A stretch of 64,000 nucleotides of DNA, from positions 49,088 to 113,087 of the forward strand of contig JAQSXJ010000016.1 in NCBI GenBank assembly GCA_029256725.1. Direction: 5' to 3'. The stretch comes from Anaerocolumna sp. (GTDB taxonomy: Bacteria > Bacillota > Clostridia > Lachnospirales > Lachnospiraceae). The notes beneath the pieces were generated by a model. That model was not told the origin of the DNA and did no database searches. It worked only from the letters and a program-made list of their open reading frames with translations. Numbering within the stretch: position 1 is the first letter of the stretch; every line of letters starts with the position of its first letter. Both the position numbers and the translations under genes were made by a program. This document shows positions 16,543 through 25,257 of the stretch, piece by piece.

Positions 16543-16749
16543 TATATTGCAGAGCAAAGAGGTTGTCAATATTTTTGTAAAAATATTTCATTTCGTTTGC
16601 TTTTATGATAAAATATTTCAAAAACCAGAGGCTTAGATAGAATTTGGTAATTTATAAATAAATAGCCGGAATATAGATATTTTCGAGGCTTTGTTATCAG
16701 AAAAAAAATCATGACTAATTAAGAAGAAGTGAATGAGAGGGATACAATT

Positions 16750-17598
16750 ATGCAATACCTGACAGGGTTCAACCTTCCTACTCAATATGATATGGATATA
16801 TACGGATTAACCTCAGCTTATCCTTTTGGCGTGTTGTATTTTAAAGAATTAAATCATATATCCTTTGACCGGATAACAATATTTTATGGAGGTAACGGCA
16901 GCGGGAAATCAACTTTGTTAAATCTGTTATCTGATAAGCTAGAGCTCCCTAGACGAACTACCGTTGACAGAACCAAAGAATTTATTGACTTTACCAGAAA
17001 GTGCAGTGTAAGTCTAAATACAGAGGAGGGTGTTAAAAAGATACCTTCCGGAAGTAAGATAATTACCAGCGAGGATATAATAGATGGAATTCTTGCTCAA
17101 AGAAAAGAGAATAAATCAACAGGAATTAAGCAGGAAGAATCCTATGAAGAATACAACAATTTAAAATACACACCTTTTCAATTCACCTCTATTGCAGACT
17201 TTGACCAGCTGAAGAAAGTTAATCAGACCAGGTCTAAAACCGCAACAAAATATATCAAATTGAATGCAGGGGAAAAGACCAGAGAGTTCTCTAACGGAGA
17301 AAATGCACTTCGATTTTTTGATAAGGAGTTAACACCTGGTAATGTCTATCTTCTGGACGAGCCTGAAAACAGCCTATCCCCTAAGTATCAGTATGAACTG
17401 ACGAAACTTTTATTCGATTTGACAAGATTCTTCGATGTTCAGTTTGTGATAGCCACGCATTCACCTTTCGTACTGTCCCTTGAAGGAGCCCGTATCTATA
17501 ATCTGGATGAAGAGCCGGTAGAAATCAGAAGATGGGAGGAACTTGAGAGTATCAGGTTTTATCATGATTTCTTTTTGAAAAGAAATCATCTATTTTAG
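16750..17598 (+). CDS. AAA family ATPase of ABC type
   Basis: A 282-residue cytoplasmic ATPase with Walker A GGNGSGKST near residue 44-52, an ABC-like signature region EFSNGENALRFF near 182 and Walker B VYLLDEPENSLSPK near 200 with catalytic Glu, then the H-loop IATHSPF. It belongs to the AAA_15/AAA_21-like group that acts alone or with nucleases. A GTG 21 bases upstream is in frame, but AGAGGG lies eight bases before the ATG at 16750. No nuclease or toxin partner is adjacent, so the role is unknown. Confidence 0.9.
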   Translation: MQYLTGFNLPTQYDMDIYGLTSAYPFGVLYFKELNHISFDRITIFYGGNGSGKSTLLNLLSDKLELPRRTTVDRTKEFIDFTRKCSVSLNTEEGVKKIPSGSKIITSEDIIDGILAQRKENKSTGIKQEESYEEYNNLKYTPFQFTSIADFDQLKKVNQTRSKTATKYIKLNAGEKTREFSNGENALRFFDKELTPGNVYLLDEPENSLSPKYQYELTKLLFDLTRFFDVQFVIATHSPFVLSLEGARIYNLDEEPVEIRRWEELESIRFYHDFFLKRNHLF

Positions 17599-17842
17599 TG
17601 TATTGTGCCTCAAATGGTGAATAGTTATAAATATTTACAGCATTTACAAGTGTATAATCTATTAAAATATAATAGGCAGTAACCGATATATTAACCATAC
17701 AGGTGCTATATATGTTAACAGCACTAGAGTCATTGATTGAATTATAAAACTGCTAATATGATATTCACTTGAAATGACAGTCGCAGCAGATAAAACGTGA
17801 AGTTAAATATAATATAGTGAGTAAGAAAGGTGAATTACCTAT

Positions 17843-18264
17843 ATGAGACAGTTACTGCAAGATATTATTGATACCGCAAATAGCTATACTGAAAATTTAA
17901 GGAATACGGCAATTATGATTATTCTATCGAAAGCTTAGAAATGGTTGATCAACATATTCAGGAAATGGGACAGTATGATTTAACTGAAGAAATGAATTAT
18001 AATATTTGTTCTATGGTAGGATGCTACATATTTGAAACAACCAGAAAAAATTATGGTGGAAAGTATTACTGGATAAAAAAAGAGGAACAGCCGGTGTTGG
18101 TAGCAGGAGAACCTGATTTTACCGTCAGTATTAAAGGATGGGAAAAGGTAAAAGACCGTCTGCTGAATGGAGAAGAAGATAATATTCCCTTTTATATTGC
18201 CGGATATAAAGAACATGTCAATATAGGTTTGAATAAGAAAGGTTATACCGTTACCATTGTATAA
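17843..18264 (+). pseudogene. Uncharacterised protein with internal -1 frameshift
   Basis: ATG 17843 (MRQLLQDIIDTANSYTEN) opens a frame that stops at about 17938. The homologous-looking continuation (KEYGNYDYSIESLEMVDQHI through to KKGYTVTIV, ending 18264) is in the -1 frame. The junction is GAA AAT TTA AGG, which contains the heptamer A AAT TTA in the 0 frame, the X XXY YYZ form of -1 slippery sites; loss of one T from TTTT would equally explain it. Combined length is about 140 residues. I do not recognise the family. It is either a frameshift pseudogene or, less likely, a recoded gene. Confidence 0.6.
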
Positions 18265-18298
18265 AGAGTAAAGTGAAAATTTAAAAGGTATCAAAAGT

Positions 18299-18341
18299 AG
18301 AGCAGTTCGACAATGATATAAGGTCGAAGTGCTCTGTTTGC
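18299..18341 (+). terminator. Hairpin after the frameshifted gene
   Basis: AGAGCAGTTCGAC (18299-18311) and GTCGAAGTGCTCT (18323-18335) pair with one G-G mismatch. The following T run is short (GTTTG), so it is a weak terminator candidate. Confidence 0.45.
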
Positions 18342-18682
18342 TGTAAGACCAGAATTTTATGATGAGAAATACCTTTCTGCTTTAGTAATATAATATATTC
18401 TAAATGAGTCAGATATAGCAATATAGTATGAGTGAAAAACTGCCTTCTAACACTATAGCAACCAGTTGTATAAAAATTGGTAAAAATACTGAATTATACA
18501 TAAATTTACTGATATAACCACAGAAAAGGGTAACTTTGGAAAAATGAAGATGGGTCTAAATACCCATAAGAAATATGTCGAGAAGTGTTGAAAAAAATAT
18601 TATAATAGGTTAATAAATTTGCTTGCGAAGCAAACTATAAAAGCCGAGTGATGACAAAAATTAATGTTTCTAAGGAGGGCAT
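18342..18682. other. Region upstream of cheY
   Basis: About 340 bases with no coding frame. TTTGCTT-GC-GAAGCAAA near 18617-18633 is a small hairpin in the probable leader. I compared the region with the c-di-GMP-I riboswitch consensus and found no match, and no convincing SigD-type promoter was found either. Confidence 0.3.
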
Positions 18683-19042
18683 ATGCCAAGCAGTGTATTA
18701 GTAGTAGATGATGCTATTTTTATGAGACGTGCAATAAGAGAAATGTTGGAAAAGAACGGCTATGAAGTAATTGGAGAAGCAGAGAACGGAAAAGCTGCCA
18801 TACAGAAATATAAGGAGTATAAACCTGATATTGTTACGTTGGATATAACAATGCCGGAAATGTCAGGAAGTATGGCCTTAAAGGAGATCATGAATCTTGA
18901 TAAAGATGCAAAGGTAATTATGGTTACTGCCATGGGGCAGGAGGAGTTGGTAAAAGAAGCAATTATAGCAGGGGCCAAATCCTTTATCGTAAAGCCATTT
19001 ACAGAAGAAAAGTTAATACAGGTTTTACAAAAAATCACATAA
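18683..19042 (+). CDS. cheY: Chemotaxis response regulator CheY
   Basis: A 119-residue single receiver domain with acidic pocket VDDA (8-10), phosphoacceptor Asp54 in TLDITMPEM, Thr in MVTAMG and Lys in IVKPFTEEK. This length and the absence of an output domain are those of CheY, which carries the signal from CheA to the flagellar motor or another target. First gene of cheY-cheA-cheW-mcp, with spacings of 12, 56 and 18 bases. The ATG has AAGGAGG four bases upstream. Confidence 0.94.
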   Translation: MPSSVLVVDDAIFMRRAIREMLEKNGYEVIGEAENGKAAIQKYKEYKPDIVTLDITMPEMSGSMALKEIMNLDKDAKVIMVTAMGQEELVKEAIIAGAKSFIVKPFTEEKLIQVLQKIT

Positions 19043-19054
19043 AGAGGGGCTTTT

Positions 19055-21298
19055 ATGGATTACAACAATGATTCTTTGCTAGACATATTCTTATTCGAAA
19101 CTGATCAACTAATTGAACAATTAGAGGGCAGTATGCTGACCAGTGAGAAAGAGAACGACTATTCAGCTGAATTTGTAGATGAAGTATTCCGTATTATGCA
19201 TACAATAAAAGGTTCCGCCGCCATGATGATGTATGAAAGCATCTCACTTCTGGCTCATTCTATGGAGGATTTATTTTATTATGTGCGTGGAAACAGCAAT
19301 TGCAACATTAACCACTCCAGGCTAACAGATCTGATACTGGAGGGGATTGACTTTATTAAGTTAGAAACGGATAAAATAAAGCAGGGAGTATCCGCTGATG
19401 GTAATTCCTCTGTCTTAATATCCAATATTCAATCATATCTAATAAGCTTAAAAGAAGATTCAAACAAGGTAGATACAAAAATCACCAATCAAAATGATAA
19501 TTCAAATTCTATGAACACCCAAAGTAAGGAAAAAACATATACATATCGAATAACGCTCAGTTTTGATGAAGGATGTGAGATGGAAAATATACGGGCATAT
19601 GGTATAGTACACCATCTTAATCCCCTGGTATCAGAGCTGTATTATTATCCGGAAGAGATATTAGATGATGATACTACTGCCATGAAAATCAGAAATGATG
19701 GCTTTCTTATGTGTCTTAGAACAGAAATGGAGCCGGATGAAATCGCTGTATATATCGAAAGTGTTTCTTTTAAGAAGTCATCTGAGATTCACATACTGGA
19801 TACCTCCGTCCTGAGTAGATATTGGTCTGAATTGCTTTACGATATGAAAGCAGAAGAACTAAGAAATGAGGAGTATCTTAACACGGAAGCTATCAAAGAA
19901 GAAGCAGAAGAACTAGAAAAAAGAGTAGAAATAGCTGAAATTTTAGATGAAACAGAACTAGCTGAAACAGAAAAAGCTAAAACAGAAAAAGCTGAAAAAG
20001 AAAAAAATATAGTACTAGATACAATAAATGAGTCAGTTAAATTAACAGCAAAAACATCAACAGCAACAGCAACAACATCAACAATTAAAGAAGCAACGAA
20101 AGAACCTGTAAGAGAAAATAGTAATGGAAATACCCAGAGTCTAATCAGTGTTAATGTTGGTAAACTTGATAAGCTCATGGACCTGGTAGGCGAAATGGTT
20201 ATCGCTGAAGCTATGGTTATAGAGAATTCCGATTTGAAAGGGCTTGAGCTTAACAGCTTTCATAAGGCCGCCAGACAACTAAGCAAAATAACAGATGAAA
20301 TACAGGATATGGTTATGTCCATCCGAATGGTTCCTCTGGCAGCAACCTTTCACAAAATGCAGCGTATTGTAAGAGATATGTGCAAGAAATTGAATAAGAA
20401 GGTTAATCTTAACGTTATCGGTGAGGAAACAGAGGTAGATAAGAGCATTATAGAACACATTTCAGATCCTCTGATGCATCTGGTAAGGAATGCTCTAGAC
20501 CACGGGATTGAAATGCCCGAAGACAGAATTGTAAAGGGTAAGAATCCTGCCGGAACCATAATGCTGGAAGCCAAAAATGCTGGCAGCGATGTACTGGTTA
20601 TCATTAAAGATGATGGTAAGGGCTTAAGCAGAGAGAACCTCTTAAGAAAAGCCAGAGAGAAAAACCTGCTTACCAAAGCAGCAGAAGAGTATAGTGACAA
20701 AGAGGTATTTGGGCTTATAACCTTACCCGGTTTTTCCACAAAGGATGAGATATCCGAATTCTCAGGCAGAGGTGTGGGAATGGACGTTGTAACAAAGAAT
20801 ATTGAAATGGTGGGCGGTTCCATATCCATTGAAAGTGCAGCCGGTAACGGAACAACCATAACCCTTAAGATACCTTTAACCTTGGCTATTATAGATGGTA
20901 TGAATATTAAAGTTAAGAACAGTTATTATACACTTCCGACTATTGGTATCAGAGAATTTTTCAGACCTGACATGAAAGATATCATAATTGATCCTGAGGG
21001 CAATGACATGATAATGCTTCGGGGCAACTGTTATCCAATTGTAAAGCTTTATGAGTATTTTAAAGTAAGCGGCGGCTACCGAAAATACGAAGAAGGCATA
21101 ATGATTATGATAGAGCATGATGACAAAGTTATCGGTATTTTTGCGGACGAGCTTTTAGGACAACAACAGGTTGTAGTAAAGGCAATGCCGGAATATATAA
21201 GAAGATTGAAACGAATTAAGGGACTTGCGGGGTGTACCCTCTTAGGGGATGGAAACATCAGTCTGATACTGGATGTGTCCTGGCTGATTAATATTTAG
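19055..21298 (+). CDS. cheA: Chemotaxis histidine kinase CheA
   Basis: A 747-residue kinase with all expected parts: HPt domain with His49 in FRIMHTIKGSAAMM, a P2-like region near 170-260, dimerisation P3 from about 370, catalytic P4 (HLVRNALDHGIE, DDGKGLS, GRGVGMDVV) and a CheW-like P5 end. Between residues 265 and 365 there is a low-complexity Glu/Lys/Ala/Thr linker (repeats such as ETEKAKTEKAEKEK and ATATTSTI), longer than usual. It autophosphorylates in complex with CheW and receptors and passes phosphate to CheY. Confidence 0.97.
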   Translation: MDYNNDSLLDIFLFETDQLIEQLEGSMLTSEKENDYSAEFVDEVFRIMHTIKGSAAMMMYESISLLAHSMEDLFYYVRGNSNCNINHSRLTDLILEGIDFIKLETDKIKQGVSADGNSSVLISNIQSYLISLKEDSNKVDTKITNQNDNSNSMNTQSKEKTYTYRITLSFDEGCEMENIRAYGIVHHLNPLVSELYYYPEEILDDDTTAMKIRNDGFLMCLRTEMEPDEIAVYIESVSFKKSSEIHILDTSVLSRYWSELLYDMKAEELRNEEYLNTEAIKEEAEELEKRVEIAEILDETELAETEKAKTEKAEKEKNIVLDTINESVKLTAKTSTATATTSTIKEATKEPVRENSNGNTQSLISVNVGKLDKLMDLVGEMVIAEAMVIENSDLKGLELNSFHKAARQLSKITDEIQDMVMSIRMVPLAATFHKMQRIVRDMCKKLNKKVNLNVIGEETEVDKSIIEHISDPLMHLVRNALDHGIEMPEDRIVKGKNPAGTIMLEAKNAGSDVLVIIKDDGKGLSRENLLRKAREKNLLTKAAEEYSDKEVFGLITLPGFSTKDEISEFSGRGVGMDVVTKNIEMVGGSISIESAAGNGTTITLKIPLTLAIIDGMNIKVKNSYYTLPTIGIREFFRPDMKDIIIDPEGNDMIMLRGNCYPIVKLYEYFKVSGGYRKYEEGIMIMIEHDDKVIGIFADELLGQQQVVVKAMPEYIRRLKRIKGLAGCTLLGDGNISLILDVSWLINI

Positions 21299-21354
21299 TA
21301 TCAGCATGAACTTTAAGTGTGCCTGCAGCATTATTCATGAAAGGAGCAGGGCTA

Positions 21355-21849
21355 ATGGAAAATGTGACAGATGAAATCATGGAATGGGAGGAGGATACAC
21401 AAAAAGGAAGATATTTGACTTTTTTGCTGGGTAAAGAAATCTACGGAATAGAAATAAAGTATGTAACTGAAATCATAGGTATGCAGGTAATTACGGAAAT
21501 GCCGGATTTACCTGATTATATTAAGGGAATTATCAATCTTCGAGGGAAAATTATTCCGCTTATGGATGTAAGACTTCGCTTTCATAAAGAGCCGGTTGCG
21601 TACAATGACAGAACCTGTATTATCGTCATTGATATTGATTTAATAACCATCGGTTTAATTGTAGACAGTGTAGCAGAGGTACTTGCCATTGAGGAGCATA
21701 ATCTGGTAGAACCCCCTAAACTTAATAAGAATTTTCAGAACAGATACATAAAAAATATCGGGAAATCTGATACGGACATCAAGCTTCTTCTGGATTGCGA
21801 GAAATTAATCTCGGAAACAGAAGCTATGGAAATTAATGAGGCATTATAA
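21355..21849 (+). CDS. cheW: Chemotaxis coupling protein CheW
   Basis: A 164-residue CheW-domain protein that joins receptors to CheA (YLTFLLGKEIYGIEIKYVTE, DLPDYIKGIINLRGKIIPLMD and LIVDSVAEVLAI). An upstream ATG at 21319 is in frame, but AAAGGAG is spaced correctly for the ATG at 21355-21357. It lies between cheA and an MCP gene. No CheB, CheR, CheC or CheD gene is found with it, so adaptation must come from elsewhere or not occur. Confidence 0.95.
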   Translation: MENVTDEIMEWEEDTQKGRYLTFLLGKEIYGIEIKYVTEIIGMQVITEMPDLPDYIKGIINLRGKIIPLMDVRLRFHKEPVAYNDRTCIIVIDIDLITIGLIVDSVAEVLAIEEHNLVEPPKLNKNFQNRYIKNIGKSDTDIKLLLDCEKLISETEAMEINEAL

Positions 21850-21867
21850 CTTGCGGAGGGTGATGGA

Positions 21868-23550
21868 ATGAAATTATTTAACAACTTAAAGGTTGCTGTG
21901 AAATTAATCATCGGTTTTGTATTGGTTGCTTTAGTTGCAGGAATGGTAGGAGCGGTTGGAATTTTTTATATTAATCAAATAAATACGCTGGATACTCAGA
22001 TGTATGAAAGACATACTGCAACTATGGATGAAATAGCATCAATTTTAAGAGATTTTGGTTCAGAACGTGCGGGAGTACGTGAATTGCTAATCAATACAGG
22101 GGCAGCTGAAAGAGATGAGGTAATAGCAAACTTCACAGAGCTGGATAAAACAATTCAAGAAAATATGCTAAGTTTCAAAAACCAGTCCTATGATAAGGAG
22201 GTCCTTGAAGCATATGATAGCCTGGAAGAAGTATTTACAAGATTCTATACTTACAGGGATAATATCATAACAGCAGTGAATGCAGGAGATTTGGAGAAAG
22301 CAAAGACAAGCATCTTTACAGACGGTAAGAGTATTACCAAAGAGGTAGAAGATGCATGTAACAATCTGCTGGAATTAAAGATGAATCTAGCAAAAGATAC
22401 TTCAGATTCCAATGACCGTGCAGCGAGCGGTGCCACTTTTACTATGTTAGCTATAATAGCTGCCGGAATGGTAGTAGCTGTAACACTTGGTATTTTCATT
22501 TCCAGGTTAATCAGCAAACCAGTTAATAAAATGGTGGAAGCAGCCAACAAACTGGCTCTTGGTGATGTAAATGTTAATATTGAGATTCACAGTAAGGATG
22601 AAATAGGAAGCTTAGCAGATTCCTTTGATAAAATGATCGCTAACATCAGAAATCAGGCACTTACAGCAGAAATGATGGCCGCAGGTGATTTGACCATTGA
22701 AGTTGAGGTTCGTTCTGAAAACGACCTGCTCGGCAAAAAGTTAGCGGAAATGGTAGATAGAAACAATGAAGTCCTGAATAAAATCGCAGTTGCTTCCGAT
22801 GAAGTGACAGCCGGTTCCAAACAGGTATCAGATTCCAGTATTGCATTATCTCAAGGGGCAATGGAGCAGGCAAGTACCATTGAAGAGTTGACTGCATCTT
22901 TAGAAGAAATTGCTGCTCAAACCAGGTTAAATGCTAAAAATGCAAGTCAGGCAAATGATCTGGCAGGTGTGGCTAAGACCAACGCACTTCAAGGTAACGA
23001 ACAGATGAAGGAAATGCAAAAGGCAATGGAAGAGATAAATATCTCCTCCTCGAATATCTCTAAAATTATCAAAGTAATTGATGAAATAGCTTTCCAGACA
23101 AATATTCTTGCATTAAATGCGGCAGTAGAAGCTGCTAGAGCAGGTCAGCACGGAAAAGGCTTTGCGGTAGTTGCAGAAGAAGTACGAAATCTTGCGGCGA
23201 GGTCAGCAAATGCAGCAAAGGAAACCACAGATATGATAGAAGGTTCTATCAAAAAAGTAGAAGCAGGTACTAAGATAGCAGATGAAACCGCTTCTGCCTT
23301 AAATAAAATAGTGGAAGATGTAACGAAAGCAGCTACCCTGGTAAGTGAGATTGCAATGGCTTCCGATGAACAGGCAGCCGGTATTGAGCAGGTTAATCAG
23401 GGAATAATGCAAGTATCAGAAGTGGTACAGATTAACTCCTCAACCTCAGAGGAAACAGCAGCCTCCAGTGAAGAATTATCAGCACAGGCAGAATTGTTAA
23501 AAGATTCTATCAGCAAATTTAAATTAAAAAGCCTCTATGGAAGTTTTTAA
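21868..23550 (+). CDS. Methyl-accepting chemotaxis protein with 4HB sensor domain
   Basis: A 560-residue receptor. TM1 (residues about 10-32) and TM2 (about 188-210) flank a four-helix-bundle extracellular sensor, followed by HAMP ([20 protein letters not shown]) and a full MCP signalling domain with the hairpin tip [22 protein letters not shown] and [12 protein letters not shown]. It ends cheY-cheA-cheW-mcp and is probably the dedicated receptor of this cluster. A terminator follows. The ligand is not predictable from sequence. Confidence 0.96.
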   Translation: MKLFNNLKVAVKLIIGFVLVALVAGMVGAVGIFYINQINTLDTQMYERHTATMDEIASILRDFGSERAGVRELLINTGAAERDEVIANFTELDKTIQENMLSFKNQSYDKEVLEAYDSLEEVFTRFYTYRDNIITAVNAGDLEKAKTSIFTDGKSITKEVEDACNNLLELKMNLAKDTSDSNDRAASGATFTMLAIIAAGMVVAVTLGIFISRLISKPVNKMVEAANKLALGDVNVNIEIHSKDEIGSLADSFDKMIANIRNQALTAEMMAAGDLTIEVEVRSENDLLGKKLAEMVDRNNEVLNKIAVASDEVTAGSKQVSDSSIALSQGAMEQASTIEELTASLEEIAAQTRLNAKNASQANDLAGVAKTNALQGNEQMKEMQKAMEEINISSSNISKIIKVIDEIAFQTNILALNAAVEAARAGQHGKGFAVVAEEVRNLAARSANAAKETTDMIEGSIKKVEAGTKIADETASALNKIVEDVTKAATLVSEIAMASDEQAAGIEQVNQGIMQVSEVVQINSSTSEETAASSEELSAQAELLKDSISKFKLKSLYGSF

Positions 23551-23563
23551 TAAATTATAATAA

Positions 23564-23605
23564 GAAGTCGGTTGAAAATTCCAGATTTTCACCGGCTTCT
23601 TTCAT
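23564..23605 (+). terminator. Intrinsic terminator of the che operon
   Basis: GAAGTCGGTTGAAAAT (23564-23579) pairs with ATTTTCACCGGCTTC (23585-23599, one wobble region) around TCCAG, then TTTC. Confidence 0.8.
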
Positions 23606-23773
23606 TAATTAAGGTAAATTAAGATTATATTATTTAGATAACGCTGGTAAAGATAATCGTAAATTGCTATAATAGTACCCGAAGATTTGATAGTAAGGAA
23701 ATAGGAGATCTCTAAATCGTTATATTATTATTTATCAGTAAGTATGGATTGGATGTCCGGAAAAGAGGATTGG

Positions 23774-24883
23774 ATGAAAGAATACCGATTAAATGAAATA
23801 GAGAACCTGAAGATTCACGGAAGAACAGCAGGAGAATTAAATCCCTTACCATTGTTTTGGACGGGAAGCGGTATCGAGTTAAATGTTAGTGGTTCCGAGC
23901 TGTGGATTGAAGTGGAAGCAGGTTATAAGGAATATGAACCCTGGCTGGGATTTTGGGTGAATTCAATACCTGTGAGCAGACAGATGCTTAATAGTGAAAG
24001 ATACTGGATCTGTGTATTCCGTGGTATGAATGCAGAGAAGGTTAAAAATATCCGTATTATCAGAGAAGTACAGGCCATGAGCGGGGATCCTTCCAGTTAT
24101 CTGGTAATACATTCTGTTAAGACAGATGGTGAATTTCACGCTCTTGAGGAAAAGCCTTATAAGATAGAATTTATAGGCGATAGTATAACCTCCGGGGAAG
24201 GTATAGTAGGAGCAAAAGAAGAAGAGGATTGGATATCCATGTGGTTTAGTTCGACGGATAATTATACTGCCTATACCGCTAATGTTCTTAATGCAGACTA
24301 CCGGGTTATATCTCAGAGCGGTTGGGGAGTACTTACCAGTTGGGATAACAACCCGGACTGTAATATACCGCAGTATTATGATAAAGTATGCGGTCTGTTA
24401 AAGGGAGACATCAATGAAAAATTAGGCGCTTTTAAGGAGAATAATTTTAGTGCCTGGCAGCCAGACATCGTAGTCGTTAATCTAGGTACCAATGACGGTT
24501 CCGCATTTATACAGCCCGAATGGCGCGACGAAGCGACAGGAAGACAGCATAAGCAGCGCATGAACAGTGACGGTACTTATCACATTGAGGATATGGATAC
24601 CTTCAAAGAAGCAGTAATAAGTTTCTTAAAGAAAATTAGAAGTTATAATCCCAAGGCGCAGATAGTTTGGGTATATGGTATGCTTGGCATTCCTATGATG
24701 CCCTATATCTATCAGGCAATTGATACTTATAAAATGAGAACCAAGGACAACCAGGTGTCTGTATTTCAGCTTCCCAATACCAATGATAAAACAGTTGGTT
24801 CCAGATGGCACCCGGGTAAATTATCCCACGAGAAAGCAGCGGAAGAATTAAGTGGTTATCTCAAAGAACTTATGAATAATTGA
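23774..24883 (+). CDS. CE2-like SGNH esterase (probable carbohydrate acetylesterase)
   Basis: About 369 residues. The N-terminal part is a jelly-roll-like beta domain (ELNVSGSELWIEVEAGYKEY) and the rest is an SGNH hydrolase: nucleophile in EFIGDSITSGEG, VVVNLGTNDGSAF and the C-terminal SRWHPGKLSHEKAA with the catalytic His. This is the CE2 layout of acetyl-xylan/cell-wall polysaccharide deacetylases. There is no signal peptide, so it should act on imported oligosaccharides. ATG 23744 is in frame, but GAGG with good spacing favours the ATG at 23774. Confidence 0.87.
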   Translation: MKEYRLNEIENLKIHGRTAGELNPLPLFWTGSGIELNVSGSELWIEVEAGYKEYEPWLGFWVNSIPVSRQMLNSERYWICVFRGMNAEKVKNIRIIREVQAMSGDPSSYLVIHSVKTDGEFHALEEKPYKIEFIGDSITSGEGIVGAKEEEDWISMWFSSTDNYTAYTANVLNADYRVISQSGWGVLTSWDNNPDCNIPQYYDKVCGLLKGDINEKLGAFKENNFSAWQPDIVVVNLGTNDGSAFIQPEWRDEATGRQHKQRMNSDGTYHIEDMDTFKEAVISFLKKIRSYNPKAQIVWVYGMLGIPMMPYIYQAIDTYKMRTKDNQVSVFQLPNTNDKTVGSRWHPGKLSHEKAAEELSGYLKELMNN

Positions 24884-24896
24884 GAGAAATAATGCC

Positions 24897-25075
24897 AGGG
24901 TGTGTCTGAAAACTTATTGTACCGTTCTGAATGCCCCACTTTGCGGCATGTTGCGTTGCAATTTTGGGAACGTAACACCACTACGTCCCCAAAATCGCGC
25001 CTTGTTGTTTTACGCAAGTTGCCTCCCACAAAGTGGAACCTCCGGACCGACACAAGCAGTTTTCAGACACACCCT
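24897..25075. mobile_element. MITE-like foldback element, second family
   Basis: AGGGTGTGTCTGAAAACT (24897-24914) and AGTTTTCAGACACACCCT (25058-25075) are perfect 18-bp terminal inverted repeats of a 179-bp element. Inside, CCCCACTTTG faces CCACAAAGTGG, and ATTTTGGGAACGTA faces TACGTCCCCAAAAT around ACACCAC, so the element can fold into a long nested hairpin. No protein-coding frame is convincing and no target duplication is obvious. It lies between two genes and differs from the 300-bp element family. Confidence 0.8.
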
Positions 25076-25153
25076 AGTACAGCTTGCGTGAAATTTATGT
25101 AAAGTAGTACTAGATTAATTAAAACAATTGTGATAATATAATTCCATATTTCG

Positions 25154-25186
25154 AAAGGGTATTGGCGTGGCGATGGAGCCGGCAGT
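25154..25186 (+). terminator. Hairpin with U tract upstream of an MCP gene
   Basis: AAAGGGTA and TACCCTTT flank a 17-base region containing GGC/GCC, followed by TTTTTT. It is in the leader of the MCP gene at 25258. It could be an attenuator, or the end of an earlier transcript. Confidence 0.5.
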
Positions 25187-25257
25187 ACCCTTTTTTGTGG
25201 GTAAATATAAAGGAATATTTTGGATGGAGCATTGCCAAAAGTTCAGAAAGAGGTTAT

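Noticed and set aside
16750..18264. AAA ATPase plus following gene as a two-gene defence or toxin system
   Set aside because: The genes are 244 bases apart, the second is frameshifted, and neither has a nuclease or toxin motif; there is not enough support.
18500..18682. Possible c-di-GMP riboswitch before cheY
   Set aside because: The conserved GGGCAAA and GGGACGCAAAGCC-type blocks are not present.
19837..20178. Serine-rich minus-strand ORF in cheA
   Set aside because: It is the antisense of the Glu/Lys/Ala-rich CheA linker.
24900..25102. Short overlapping ORFs on both strands
   Set aside because: They lie entirely in the foldback element, and complementary arms create them by symmetry.
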